DNA of 64,000 bases, taken from NCBI GenBank assembly GCA_947447525.1, contig CANFJL010000011.1, positions 45,125 through 109,124 on the forward strand, written 5' to 3'. How positions within the stretch are numbered: the first letter of the stretch is position 1; each line of letters opens with the position of its first letter. Shown one piece after another: positions 1 to 7,490 of this stretch. A program made the translations under genes and the position numbers. Source of the DNA: Flavobacteriales bacterium (GTDB lineage: Bacteria > Bacteroidota > Bacteroidia > Flavobacteriales_D > Crocinitomicaceae). Under the pieces are notes generated by a model, which was not told where the DNA came from, made no database searches, and worked only from the letters and a program-made list of their open reading frames with translations.

Positions 1-2292
1 TAAAACATGTCGAAGCGCATAGTTCAGCGTTAAATTACTATAGGAAAAGGCCTTAATGCTTCGATCAATAGCTGAAGTATTGTCTAAAAACTGTTGCGAC
101 ACATATTTACTCATCCATTCTACCGTCATGTTTTTAAAGGGCAGCCAAACAACACCAAGGCTTGAAACTATCTTTGGAGAAAAGGCTAAATCCACCTCAT
201 TGTGCTTGATAATTTGTTGCGAATAATAAGGCGCTGTCGAGGAATAAACATCTAAAAATTCATTGAACTCTTTTATTTTATTTTGACTTAAGGCCAAAGC
301 TCCATTAAATTTTAAGAAAGTAAATGGAGCATAAAGGGTATTCAATTCAAGTCCCAATCGATAACTAGACGGGACATTGGTGCGGGTATAAGAACCCACA
401 TCATTAATTTCACCCGTCAAAACAAGTTGATTGGTATAATCCATAAAATAAGCATTCACATTCAAGAGCAGTTTAGGTTTTTTGTAGGTATAACCCAATT
501 CAAAATCTCTTAAAACCTCTGCTTTTGGTCGGCTATTTGGGGTGCTTTCTCTAAAATCCTTGCGCACGGGTTCTCTATGAGAAACACCAAAGGAGGCAAA
601 AATGGATTGCGCATAAGAAAGTTGTCTTGAAATGGAGATTTTTGGATTTAAAAAATCAAATTTTACACGCTGTTGCACATCTTTTAACACGCCTGAAACT
701 TGATCCACACCCAAAAAAGAATAGTCTAAGTGTCTGAACTGGATGTCGCCATTGAACAACCAATCTTTCAGCCTATACGAACCTTTAAGATAGGAAGACC
801 ATTCAGATTTTTGTCCAGACTCATTGTAATAGCGATCTCCTAATTCCGAATCAGAAGCAAAACGAGACCAGATCACTTCACCATAATGACGACCCAAATA
901 AGTATTCACAGAACCTCCCCAAACCAAATTGAAACGGTGTTTGAAATAGGAAAGAGAAAATACAGAACCAACAAAATCATTATTCAACCAGCGCTGGCGA
1001 ATTAAATCACTTGTGGTAAGGGTGTCGTTACCTACTACAACCGAAGACATTCCATAAGCGCTTAGGGCTTGATTATTTTTATATTCCTCATAATACCCTC
1101 TACCATAAGTATAATGACCTGAAACATTTAAAATTAAATTAGATTTCAAGGAATAGGTATAATGCAATTGATAGTTATCTTGCTTATAATTATCCACTTG
1201 ATTTTTATAGGTATAATAATTATAAGTTCTTCCCGAGCTCAATAAATTTTGTCTTTCCTCAGGACTCAATAAATTACGATCTGAATAGGCATTCATCTCA
1301 TTTACATTTCCCGTTAAGCGACTTTCTGGCGTTCCATACCAAGCCTGATAGGTCAACTCATGACCACTAAAAACAAGTGCTTTCAAAAGGAATTTTTTAC
1401 CCATGTAAGCTCCTGAAAAATAGATGGAATTTAGATTTGATTGGGCTCGATCTAGAAATCCATCAGAAGCAATACGAGAAAGACGCGTTTCAAAATTAAA
1501 CTTTTGATTGAGGAGTCCCGTTCCAATTTTTATAGAATTTTTGAGTGTGTTAAATGACCCATAACTATTATCAATAGTTGCGTAGGGAGTTTCAGAAAGA
1601 TTGTTGGACTTCAGATTTAATCCTGCGCCAAAGGCTGCAGCGCCATTTGTAGAGGAACCAATACCGCGTTGAATTTGAATATTTTCAATGGAGCTGCTCA
1701 AATCTGGCATGTTGACCCAATAAACATCATGCGATTCAGGATCATTGATAGGAATACCATTTAAGGTGACATTGATCCGAGAGGCATCAACTCCTCGAAT
1801 TCTCATTCCTGTATACCCTACTCCATTTCCAGCATCTGAGGTCGTTACTAAAGACGGTGTACCATCCAATAAGAAGGGTAAATCTTGTCCGAAAGCCTTT
1901 TTTTCTAGGCCTTTTTCTTCCACTAAAAGTGCAGAGGAGGATACGGCAGAGGCTCGGGTTGAAGAAACTTGAACCTCTTCTAAAGTTTGGGAACTTTTAT
2001 AGAGCTGAATTTCTAATGGGAAATTATAATCCTCAGCATAATAAACATTGTAACTTGGATTAAACCCTGGATATTCAAAAACCAGTGTATTTTCATCACC
2101 AAATACAGGTCCTAAAATAAAATTTCCTTGCGCATCGGTTTGGGTACAGAAGTTGGTGGCTTGAATACAAACCTTCACTCCTTCCAAAAGTTTACCGTCC
2201 TCATCGGATACGACACCCATAAAATTATTTTGTCCAAAAGAGAAAAAAGTTGCTACTAAAAAACCGATACTGATAAAATTTCTTGTTTTCAT
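1..2292 (-). CDS. TonB-dependent outer-membrane receptor, probably thiamin uptake (partial, C-terminus off the left edge)
   Basis: The frame is open from the ATG at 2292 to the window edge (764 codons, no stop), which is why it is absent from the ORF track. It starts with a signal peptide (MKTRNFISIGFLVATFFSFG), then a carboxypeptidase-D-like regulatory domain at about residues 23-105 (NFMGVVSDEDGKLLEGVKV), then a plug domain with GMRIRGVDASRINVTLNGI and a following beta-barrel rich in aromatic residues. Such receptors import scarce ligands across the outer membrane using TonB-ExbBD energy. The leader carries a TPP riboswitch, so thiamin or a thiamin precursor is the likely ligand; TPP-controlled TonB receptors are known in Bacteroidota. 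The missing part is probably only the last barrel strands. The family is clear; the substrate is inferred from the riboswitch alone. Confidence 0.9.
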   Translation of the reverse strand, partial: MKTRNFISIGFLVATFFSFGQNNFMGVVSDEDGKLLEGVKVCIQATNFCTQTDAQGNFILGPVFGDENTLVFEYPGFNPSYNVYYAEDYNFPLEIQLYKSSQTLEEVQVSSTRASAVSSSALLVEEKGLEKKAFGQDLPFLLDGTPSLVTTSDAGNGVGYTGMRIRGVDASRINVTLNGIPINDPESHDVYWVNMPDLSSSIENIQIQRGIGSSTNGAAAFGAGLNLKSNNLSETPYATIDNSYGSFNTLKNSIKIGTGLLNQKFNFETRLSRIASDGFLDRAQSNLNSIYFSGAYMGKKFLLKALVFSGHELTYQAWYGTPESRLTGNVNEMNAYSDRNLLSPEERQNLLSSGRTYNYYTYKNQVDNYKQDNYQLHYTYSLKSNLILNVSGHYTYGRGYYEEYKNNQALSAYGMSSVVVGNDTLTTSDLIRQRWLNNDFVGSVFSLSYFKHRFNLVWGGSVNTYLGRHYGEVIWSRFASDSELGDRYYNESGQKSEWSSYLKGSYRLKDWLFNGDIQFRHLDYSFLGVDQVSGVLKDVQQRVKFDFLNPKISISRQLSYAQSIFASFGVSHREPVRKDFRESTPNSRPKAEVLRDFELGYTYKKPKLLLNVNAYFMDYTNQLVLTGEINDVGSYTRTNVPSSYRLGLELNTLYAPFTFLKFNGALALSQNKIKEFNEFLDVYSSTAPYYSQQIIKHNEVDLAFSPKIVSSLGVVWLPFKNMTVEWMSKYVSQQFLDNTSAIDRSIKAFSYSNLTLNYALRHVL

Positions 2293-2344
2293 TTGTTTCA
2301 AATTACACAAGAACAAGGGGCTAATTCCGGATGGTTATTAATTA

Positions 2345-2430
2345 GCACAGTCATCTTCCCTTCGTAGGCATTATCCTAAATCAGGTTCAATGGGTATAAT
2401 CTCAGCCTTGTCAAAGGCACCCCTTAGAGA
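2345..2430 (-). promoter_or_regulatory. TPP riboswitch (THI element)
   Basis: Read on the minus strand the leader contains the conserved THI-box blocks in the right order: GGGGTGCC, GCTGAGATTATACCC, GAACCTGATTTAGGATAATG and CCTACGAAGGGAAGATGA. These match the core of the thiamin-pyrophosphate aptamer (CTGAGA, ACCC, GAACCTGAT..GGATAATGCC and GGGAAG). It ends about 55 nt before the ATG of the TonB-dependent receptor. TPP binding would switch off the receptor gene, by termination or by hiding the start. No strong U-tract hairpin is visible between aptamer and ATG, so control of translation start seems more likely; that last point is inference. Confidence 0.95.
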
Positions 2431-2435
2431 CGGAA

Positions 2436-2443
2436 CAAAATTA
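2436..2443 (-). promoter_or_regulatory. Candidate -7 promoter box for the TPP-riboswitch transcript
   Basis: On the minus strand TAATTTTG fits the Bacteroidota -7 consensus TAnnTTTG. It lies immediately upstream of the first base of the riboswitch, so transcription would begin right at the aptamer. No convincing -33 TTTG is seen at the usual spacing. Confidence 0.45.
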
Positions 2444-2556
2444 TAAAATAATTTGAATTGACGATTAGAATTTGGAGGAATAAAAAACCCTAGGCATAAA
2501 AACGATAAAATTCAAGGGCAGAGAATACTTTAATGTAATTTAATTACAGCAAATAA

Positions 2557-3333
2557 TTACTCCAGACCCTCTCCCAAAATTTTAACTGAATTTTCTCTTA
2601 AATTTTTTAAACGCCTTTCCATACTTTCATTTTTTTCATCTTCAAGTTCTAAAATGATTTCTTTATTGGATCGAGGGGTATACAATTTGTTTAAAATAGC
2701 CATTCTGATCAGTTCATTTGCTGAACTCACTTCCATTTTTTTCATCAATTTTGTCCGCAATAAATCGATATTTTTCTTAGAGGTTGGAAGTAAATCTGCT
2801 ATTTCATTACTCGAAAATCCATCGCAAATCAGCTTTAATAGTTTCAAATCTCTTTGACTAAGACTCAAATAGTCGGCTCTTGAGTTGCGCTTTCTTGTTT
2901 GTGCCAAGTTATGCAATAGTGATTGATTCATAATGGCATTGGTATACTCCACTTCTGAATGCACGCATTCAATGGCCTCTATCATTTCTCGAGTAGAACA
3001 TTCCTTCAAAAGATAGGCATCTGCACCAAAGGATAGCAGTTCAAAGGCAATTTCTAAATCCTTGTGCATCGTCATAATAATGACTTTTATGGATGATTCT
3101 TGTTTTTTAAGTGCTTTTAAGGTCTCAATTCCATTTAATACTGGCATTTCAAGATCTAGAAGAACAACATCAATAGGATTATCCTTGAGTTGCTCCAGAA
3201 ATTCTTGACCATTTGCAGCATCAAACACAAACTCAAGCGCTGGAATTTTAGTAAGCATTAGTGCAATGGCATTTCTAACCACTTCGTGATCCTCCACTAA
3301 GGCAACTTTAATTCTTGAACAATTCTTAGCCAT
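2557..3333 (-). CDS. LuxR/NarL-family response regulator
   Basis: This is a two-component transcription factor of 258 aa. The receiver domain (about residues 8-125) begins VALVEDHEVVRNAI, has the phospho-acceptor Asp in VVLLDLEMPVLNG (near residue 59) and the conserved Lys in YLLKECS. A LuxR-type helix-turn-helix follows (about 150-215; LSQRDLKLLKLICDGFSSNE). An unusual charged tail of about 40 residues (NKEIILELEDEKNESMERR) extends past the HTH. It starts 11 bp after the sensor kinase and closes a four-gene operon, so the kinase is almost certainly its partner. Its targets are unknown; the palindromic site between the operon and the divergent lipoprotein gene is a natural candidate. Confidence 0.92.
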   Translation of the reverse strand: MAKNCSRIKVALVEDHEVVRNAIALMLTKIPALEFVFDAANGQEFLEQLKDNPIDVVLLDLEMPVLNGIETLKALKKQESSIKVIIMTMHKDLEIAFELLSFGADAYLLKECSTREMIEAIECVHSEVEYTNAIMNQSLLHNLAQTRKRNSRADYLSLSQRDLKLLKLICDGFSSNEIADLLPTSKKNIDLLRTKLMKKMEVSSANELIRMAILNKLYTPRSNKEIILELEDEKNESMERRLKNLRENSVKILGEGLE

Positions 3334-3344
3334 AAATCACTTTT

Positions 3345-4142
3345 TTAAACTTTCGCGTTGATCTCAATCGTACCGTTTTTCTCAAATTTCTTATAGATAA
3401 TTTCTCCATTGAGTAAACTCAAACGATACAGTATATTTCCTAAACCTAAACTGTCAGAGTCCGATGCGAAAAGTTCAAAGTCGCTTTGCGAAAGAGCAAT
3501 TCCGTTGTGTGTGATTTTCATTGTAAGATGTTCGGAATCAAATGTTAATGTCATTTCAATAGAAGTGGGACCACTGTGTTTTAATAAATTGGTAATCAGT
3601 TCACTCGCAATATAAAAATATTGCGTCATGACAAGATCTGAAAGCAATAGATTATCGGGAATATTTGATTTAAAAGTAAAGGAATCAATGAAAGAATCGG
3701 TCTTTTGTTGGGTCATTTTTTCCAGCGCTTTCACTAATCCGAATTTCAATAAATAATGCGGGATTAAACCTTTTGTGATGTGACGCAAGCGTTCAATACT
3801 TTCAGAGACATATTCCTTGCTTAAGCTAATGGCTTCGAAATTTCTATCTCCCTGCACTGAATTTTCCTTCATATTGGAAAGATTCTTTTGGGCCAAAGAC
3901 AAAATTGCACCAATATCATCGTGTAATACTCGCGCAATAGTACTTCGCTCCTCTTCTTGTGAACTTATAGCAATTCCTAATTTTTCTATTTTATTTTTAT
4001 CCTCAATACTTTTAACCAGCTGATCAGATAAAATCTTTATTTTCCGATTTTTTCGAGAAAGCATGATCATTACAGATCCCATTCCAAGCGAAAGAAGCAT
4101 AAATAAAACAATAAAGAATCCTAATTCTTGTGGTTCAAGCAT
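3345..4142 (-). CDS. Sensor histidine kinase, DesK/NarX-like (HPK7)
   Basis: One N-terminal membrane segment (LGFFIVLFMLLSLGMGSVMIM) is followed by a coiled linker, a HisKA_3-type dimerisation helix with the phospho-His in ARVLHDDIGAILS, and an HATPase domain with N-box ELITNLLKHSG and G-box GLGNILYRLS. There is no periplasmic sensor domain, so sensing may involve the membrane or the 7-TM protein encoded just upstream. The track starts at 4187, but that start overlaps the upstream gene by 67 nt. The ATG at 4142 (MLEPQELGFF) leaves a 22-nt overlap and puts the membrane segment at the N-terminus, so I prefer it. The start is uncertain; the function class is firm. Confidence 0.9.
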   Translation of the reverse strand: MLEPQELGFFIVLFMLLSLGMGSVMIMLSRKNRKIKILSDQLVKSIEDKNKIEKLGIAISSQEEERSTIARVLHDDIGAILSLAQKNLSNMKENSVQGDRNFEAISLSKEYVSESIERLRHITKGLIPHYLLKFGLVKALEKMTQQKTDSFIDSFTFKSNIPDNLLLSDLVMTQYFYIASELITNLLKHSGPTSIEMTLTFDSEHLTMKITHNGIALSQSDFELFASDSDSLGLGNILYRLSLLNGEIIYKKFEKNGTIEINAKV

Positions 4143-4729
4143 AGAGAATATGTGAAGATGCCATTTAAAACTAGTATGACTGAACAAACAAAGACCATTA
4201 TATAATCCATCAATCCATTTAGATAAATAGTCTCATCTAAAAAATAAACATAAAATATAAGAACAGCATAATAAATCGTAATGGATTCTAAGATTAATCG
4301 TTCAAATTTTGTGCCCTCATGACTCAATAATATTCTAAAACCTATGAATATAATAGCCAGATATTGGTAAAGTACTGAAAGCACATTACTGTCAAAAAGA
4401 TTTGAGGTAATAAATAAATCTAAAGCAGAAAATACAAGAGCGGTAGCAATAAAAAAAGACTTTTTCAACTTAAATCTACCTACTAAATAAAAAAGTTCGA
4501 GGATCAGTATAAATTGTACTGGTCCAGAAAAATGAAATGTTGGCAGCGAATTATGAATTGTTTTTTCTAAGACAAAGACACTAAGATCTGTTAAAAAACG
4601 AGCCATTAAAAGCATTACAAAAAAGCTGTAAAATCTATTCGCTCTAAAGTTTATAAATCTTTTATAGTTTATAAAAAATAGAGGAATACCACTAGATCCC
4701 AATGTCATATAGAAAATGAAATTTAACAT
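4121..4729 (-). CDS. Uncharacterised 7-TM membrane protein of the two-component operon
   Basis: The 202-aa product is almost wholly hydrophobic, with about seven predicted membrane helices and short loops, and shows no enzymatic motif that I recognise. Its ATG overlaps the stop of the upstream NGNEG-family gene by one base (TAATG), which indicates translational coupling. Its 3' end overlaps the kinase gene. The layout resembles systems in which an integral membrane protein provides the sensing surface for a kinase without its own sensor domain. That role is inferred from context only. Confidence 0.75.
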   Translation of the reverse strand: MLNFIFYMTLGSSGIPLFFINYKRFINFRANRFYSFFVMLLMARFLTDLSVFVLEKTIHNSLPTFHFSGPVQFILILELFYLVGRFKLKKSFFIATALVFSALDLFITSNLFDSNVLSVLYQYLAIIFIGFRILLSHEGTKFERLILESITIYYAVLIFYVYFLDETIYLNGLMDYIMVFVCSVILVLNGIFTYSLCLNHKN

Positions 4730-5043
4730 TAACTATTTAATGGATTTAAACTTGAGCATTTAGGTGGGCATTTTTTTAGTTGATCTGCAATTAAACCTTC
4801 AGACAAATCATTTTCATCGGCATCGGCACCCACCAAAACAAGATTTTGGACGCCCTCATCATCAATTCCAAAATAAAATCGAATTCCAACACATTCATTT
4901 TGTGCAAGAATTTGCTTAATTTTTTCTTGGCCCATAAAAACTCCAATCACCTCACCTGTTTGAATGGTGTTTCTGTAGCGTTTTGTCATTTCTGACCCTT
5001 CTTTTAGGGTGATAAATTCCCCTTCATTTCCATTAAAAGACAT
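4729..5043 (-). CDS. Small uncharacterised NGNEG-family protein
   Basis: The 104-aa product has no signal peptide. It begins MSFNGNEGEFITLKEG, has a central YRNTIQTGEVIGVFMGQE and a second half ECVGIRFYFGIDDEG / NLVLVGADADEND, and ends in a Cys/Pro-rich tail (CPPKCSSLNPLNS). I have the impression of similar short proteins in Bacteroidota, but I know of no function. It is the first gene of the operon with the 7-TM protein, kinase and regulator, so it may be the input, an accessory sensor or the regulated output. A decayed relative of its first 37 residues lies at 41.4 kb, so this organism carries, or carried, more than one copy. Confidence 0.75.
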   Translation of the reverse strand: MSFNGNEGEFITLKEGSEMTKRYRNTIQTGEVIGVFMGQEKIKQILAQNECVGIRFYFGIDDEGVQNLVLVGADADENDLSEGLIADQLKKCPPKCSSLNPLNS

Positions 5044-5142
5044 TGTGTATAATTTTTAGAATGTAATTAATGCTAATATAAAAAATTATAAGGCTCTATT
5101 TTTTTATAAATCATAGAATTTCAACCAAGATCTTTGAAAGTC

Positions 5143-5179
5143 TAGAACAAGTTCTATTTTTTACTATAATAAGTTCTAG
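5143..5179. promoter_or_regulatory. Candidate operator: TAGAAC-AA-GTTCTA palindrome plus a third half-site
   Basis: A perfect inverted repeat TAGAAC-AA-GTTCTA (5143-5156) lies between the divergent 5043(-) and 5310(+) genes. A further GTTCTA(G) half-site starts at 5173, 22 bp after the previous GTTCTA, about two helical turns away on the same face. The array sits just upstream of a TAGTTTTG -7 candidate. It would suit a dimeric regulator such as the LuxR-type protein encoded nearby; the binding partner is inferred. Confidence 0.4.
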
Positions 5180-5201
5180 CGGTTTATAACTTTTCTACAC
5201 C

Positions 5202-5209
5202 TAGTTTTG
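5202..5209 (+). promoter_or_regulatory. Candidate -7 promoter box for the Cys-rich lipoprotein gene
   Basis: TAGTTTTG matches TAnnTTTG, lies about 100 nt upstream of the 5310 start and directly downstream of the palindromic operator candidate. No clear -33 TTTG is seen at 19-21 bp. Confidence 0.35.
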
Positions 5210-5309
5210 TAGTGTAAATAAAAAACGAAAGTTAATTCATCTTTGAGGAGAAAAAACAGACCTGAACACTCCCAAAAAAGAAGTAAGGCAATTTTAAAAA
5301 AATAAAAAT

Positions 5310-5693
5310 ATGAAAAAATTAATCTACGGAACATTATTCCTTACCTTAGTAGGAATTGGAGTTATTGGATGTCAAAAAGAGCATATTAGCCAACAACAAA
5401 CCTCTGGCTCAGCTGAATCAGTTACTCAAGTTTTAAAGAGTGTTGTATATGCAAGTTTAACCTGTGAATTAGCCAACGGTCAGACAGGCTGTCAATGCGC
5501 TGTCACACAATCTGACGATGATTGTTCAGAACAAACCGCTTGTACAGCTCAGTCATTGTTGCCTAACTACAGTCATACTTTGGCGACAATGTTTACTGCT
5601 AAACAAATTCAAGATAGAGCGGACCATAAAGTAAGAATAACTGAGCCTGATTTAATTGCGGCTCTGAAATTAGACAATTTCCCTTTAAAATAA
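5310..5693 (+). CDS. Small Cys-rich lipoprotein, function unknown
   Basis: The 127-aa product has a lipoprotein signal with lipobox VIGC at residue 21, so it should be anchored in a membrane facing the periplasm or the surface. The mature part has a Ser/Gln-rich linker, then a cluster of five cysteines in about 30 residues (CELANGQTGCQCAV, DDDCSEQTAC) and a helical C-terminus ending LDNFPLK. The even spacing suggests disulfides or metal binding. It faces the two-component operon across a palindromic operator and is followed by a hairpin terminator, so it may be strongly expressed alone and read through only partly into the next lipoprotein gene. I do not recognise the family. Confidence 0.7.
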   Translation: MKKLIYGTLFLTLVGIGVIGCQKEHISQQQTSGSAESVTQVLKSVVYASLTCELANGQTGCQCAVTQSDDDCSEQTACTAQSLLPNYSHTLATMFTAKQIQDRADHKVRITEPDLIAALKLDNFPLK

Positions 5694-5728
5694 CAAAAAT
5701 TAGACAAGTTCCCATTAAAATAACAAGT
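5669..5728 (+). repeat. 30-bp tandem duplication over the 3' end of the lipoprotein gene
   Basis: Two adjacent 30-bp copies beginning ATTAGACAA and containing TTAAAATAACAA differ at only a few positions. The first copy holds the last codons and stop of the 5310 gene; the second is non-coding, just after the stop. This is a recent small duplication with little predicted effect, because the stop in copy one is intact. Confidence 0.8.
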
Positions 5729-5740
5729 TGAAATCAACTA

Positions 5741-5778
5741 ACCGAAGTAAGCAATAAAAATAGTATTACTTCGGTTTT
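5741..5778 (+). terminator. Hairpin terminator or attenuator
   Basis: A perfect 10-bp inverted repeat, ACCGAAGTAA and TTACTTCGGT, with a 15-nt loop is followed by TTT. It lies between the Cys-rich lipoprotein and the larger lipoprotein 13 bp downstream, so it probably limits read-through between them. Confidence 0.7.
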
Positions 5779-5790
5779 AAAAAAAGTCTA

Positions 5791-6951
5791 ATGAAAAACA
5801 ATACGTTCCACATCCTTCTTGCTTTAGTAATACTATTTGGTTTTGTATTCAGTGGCTGTGAAAATAATAATGGTCAAGGAACAATTGACAAAGAACAGAC
5901 TAATTACTTTTCACCTATATACCGAATAAAAAACTACCCGTTAACTTCAATTTCTACAGATTGGTCGATAAACTTAAATATTAATCATTTAAATGAAAAA
6001 CTTTCAGTGCTATGCGAGTTTAGTTACGCGTCCAATCAATTTAGAATAATAGATTTAACTATGGATGAGATAATCAAAATCATAAAATTTCCAGAAGTCA
6101 TTAAAAAAATTGGCAGTATTTCTATATGCGACATCAACGATTTCGCTTTTTTAACAGATACCACCTTTTACATTTACAAGGATAATATTTTTAAGCGCAT
6201 AGATTATGGAGTTTTCAATGATGGTTACATTCCCTTAAGTTACATCAACATCATCTATAAAGCAAAAGAGAATAAGATTATTTCAGGGGGGTTAACTTAC
6301 ACAAAGAGAAAAGCTAATGAACAAGATTATTCTTCATTTTTCATAAATGTTTATGACTTAAACACAATGAGAAGTTCTCTAATTCCATTTTCTTATCCGA
6401 AACAATTTCATGGAAATAAATTGGGAATTCCAAAAGTATATCTTTCTGAATGGGAGAACGATTTAATTGTAAGCTTTGAACTTGACGATAATATTTATAA
6501 AATTAATTTACAAACAAATAGAGTAGACACAATTTCTTGTAAAAGTAGAATATCCAATGTTAATGATGCGTTTTACCCAAAAGATGGTGATAAACTATCG
6601 AAATTAGATGCGATTCAAAAAAACAATCTAAATATTGGAGGATATGGTATGGCTTTCTTTGATAAAAAGAATAATAAAATATATCGCCTATTTCGACCAG
6701 GCATTCCAATTAAAGACCAAGATGGAAATTATTTTAATTCAACAGATAAAGGAGTACATATCTTAGAATTGGATGTTTCAAAAAATGAAATGAAAGAAAT
6801 TCAATTAGCAAATGGTCAATATTATGTTCCAATACATTGGTCGTTTAATCGATTTAATAATAATTTAATTTATCCTAAAATAGAAGAACATGTTACAAAG
6901 AAAAATTTCTGCTTTTACAATATTCATTGTATTTCTGTTTATAATCTATAG
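5791..6951 (+). CDS. Lipoprotein, probable beta-propeller-like protein
   Basis: The 386-aa product has a lipoprotein signal peptide (FGFVFSGCENNN, Cys near residue 23). The rest is a series of short beta-rich units with repeating patterns such as FRIIDLTMDEIIKIIKFP, NIYKINLQTNRVDTI and IHWSFNRFNNNLIYPKI, as in DUF4221-type or 6-bladed propeller lipoproteins of Bacteroidota. No catalytic motif is seen. It overlaps the following CxxC lipoprotein gene by 62 nt and follows the Cys-rich lipoprotein, so the three probably act together at the cell envelope. The propeller assignment is tentative. Confidence 0.7.
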   Translation: MKNNTFHILLALVILFGFVFSGCENNNGQGTIDKEQTNYFSPIYRIKNYPLTSISTDWSINLNINHLNEKLSVLCEFSYASNQFRIIDLTMDEIIKIIKFPEVIKKIGSISICDINDFAFLTDTTFYIYKDNIFKRIDYGVFNDGYIPLSYINIIYKAKENKIISGGLTYTKRKANEQDYSSFFINVYDLNTMRSSLIPFSYPKQFHGNKLGIPKVYLSEWENDLIVSFELDDNIYKINLQTNRVDTISCKSRISNVNDAFYPKDGDKLSKLDAIQKNNLNIGGYGMAFFDKKNNKIYRLFRPGIPIKDQDGNYFNSTDKGVHILELDVSKNEMKEIQLANGQYYVPIHWSFNRFNNNLIYPKIEEHVTKKNFCFYNIHCISVYNL

Positions 6952-7342
6952 TTGTACTAGTAGCGACAAAGATCAAGTTTCCATAATAGAAGGGGCGGAA
7001 ATTGAGACTTTCCCATTTATAAGTCCCATATACAACAGAGAAAAAGAATTGATAGAAGTTTTAAATTATTATGAGGTTCCGACAATTAATTCAATAATCA
7101 TTCTAATGCCCCCCACAAAATGTTCGTCTTGTAAGCTCGGTGCGCTCAAAGTTCTTGACACCATGCAAAATGTTTATATTTTAACCGGTGATTCTGCTAT
7201 TTTCACACCACAAAATGTGTCACAAAAACTAATTCTTTACGACCCCCAATTAATCAATAGGAAGGGTTTGGTAAAATTATACTCGGCTATAATCAAAATT
7301 AAACACGATAAGGTTACAAAGTATGAAGCGCTTATTAATTAA
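6890..7342 (+). CDS. Small lipoprotein with a CxxC motif
   Basis: The 150-aa product has a lipoprotein signal ending IIYSCTSSDK. The mature protein carries IILMPPTKCSSCKLGALKVL, where CSSC at a strand-helix boundary resembles a thioredoxin-like active site. The following LTGDSAIF..QKLILYDP could be the rest of a small thioredoxin-type fold. No other start codon is available in frame, so the 62-nt overlap with the upstream gene is probably real and indicates coupling. A redox role toward the Cys-rich lipoprotein two genes upstream is possible but is only inference. Confidence 0.65.
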   Translation: MLQRKISAFTIFIVFLFIIYSCTSSDKDQVSIIEGAEIETFPFISPIYNREKELIEVLNYYEVPTINSIIILMPPTKCSSCKLGALKVLDTMQNVYILTGDSAIFTPQNVSQKLILYDPQLINRKGLVKLYSAIIKIKHDKVTKYEALIN

Positions 7343-7364
7343 CTTAGCACGATAAAATATTTAA

Positions 7365-7490
7365 AATTTATCAATTGAGCCTAATCAAATATCTATAGAA
7401 GTTAATATGGTGAATTGTGCAAATGGCATCTATTTTGTTAGGCTAAAAAATAATACTGGCCAGATCTATCAAACGAAAATAATAAGATAA
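7365..7490 (+). pseudogene. Remnant of a T9SS type A sorting domain
   Basis: The frame after the stop at 7362-7364 reads to a TAA at 7488-7490 and includes NCANGIYFVRLKNNTGQIYQ, ending TKIIR. This is the typical last stretch of a Por-secretion C-terminal sorting domain (GIYFVRL..G...KIIK). No signal peptide or body precedes it, so it is the tail of a lost secreted protein. Its TAA overlaps the ATG of the next gene by one base (TAATG). Confidence 0.7.

Noticed and set aside
1745-2063. ORFs 1745-1972 and 1857-2063 (+)
   Set aside because: Antisense shadows of the TonB receptor, which is open over its whole length on the minus strand.
5202-5309. Riboswitch or structured leader before the Cys-rich lipoprotein
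   Set aside because: The 100-nt leader is AT-rich and I see no stable stem or known aptamer core.
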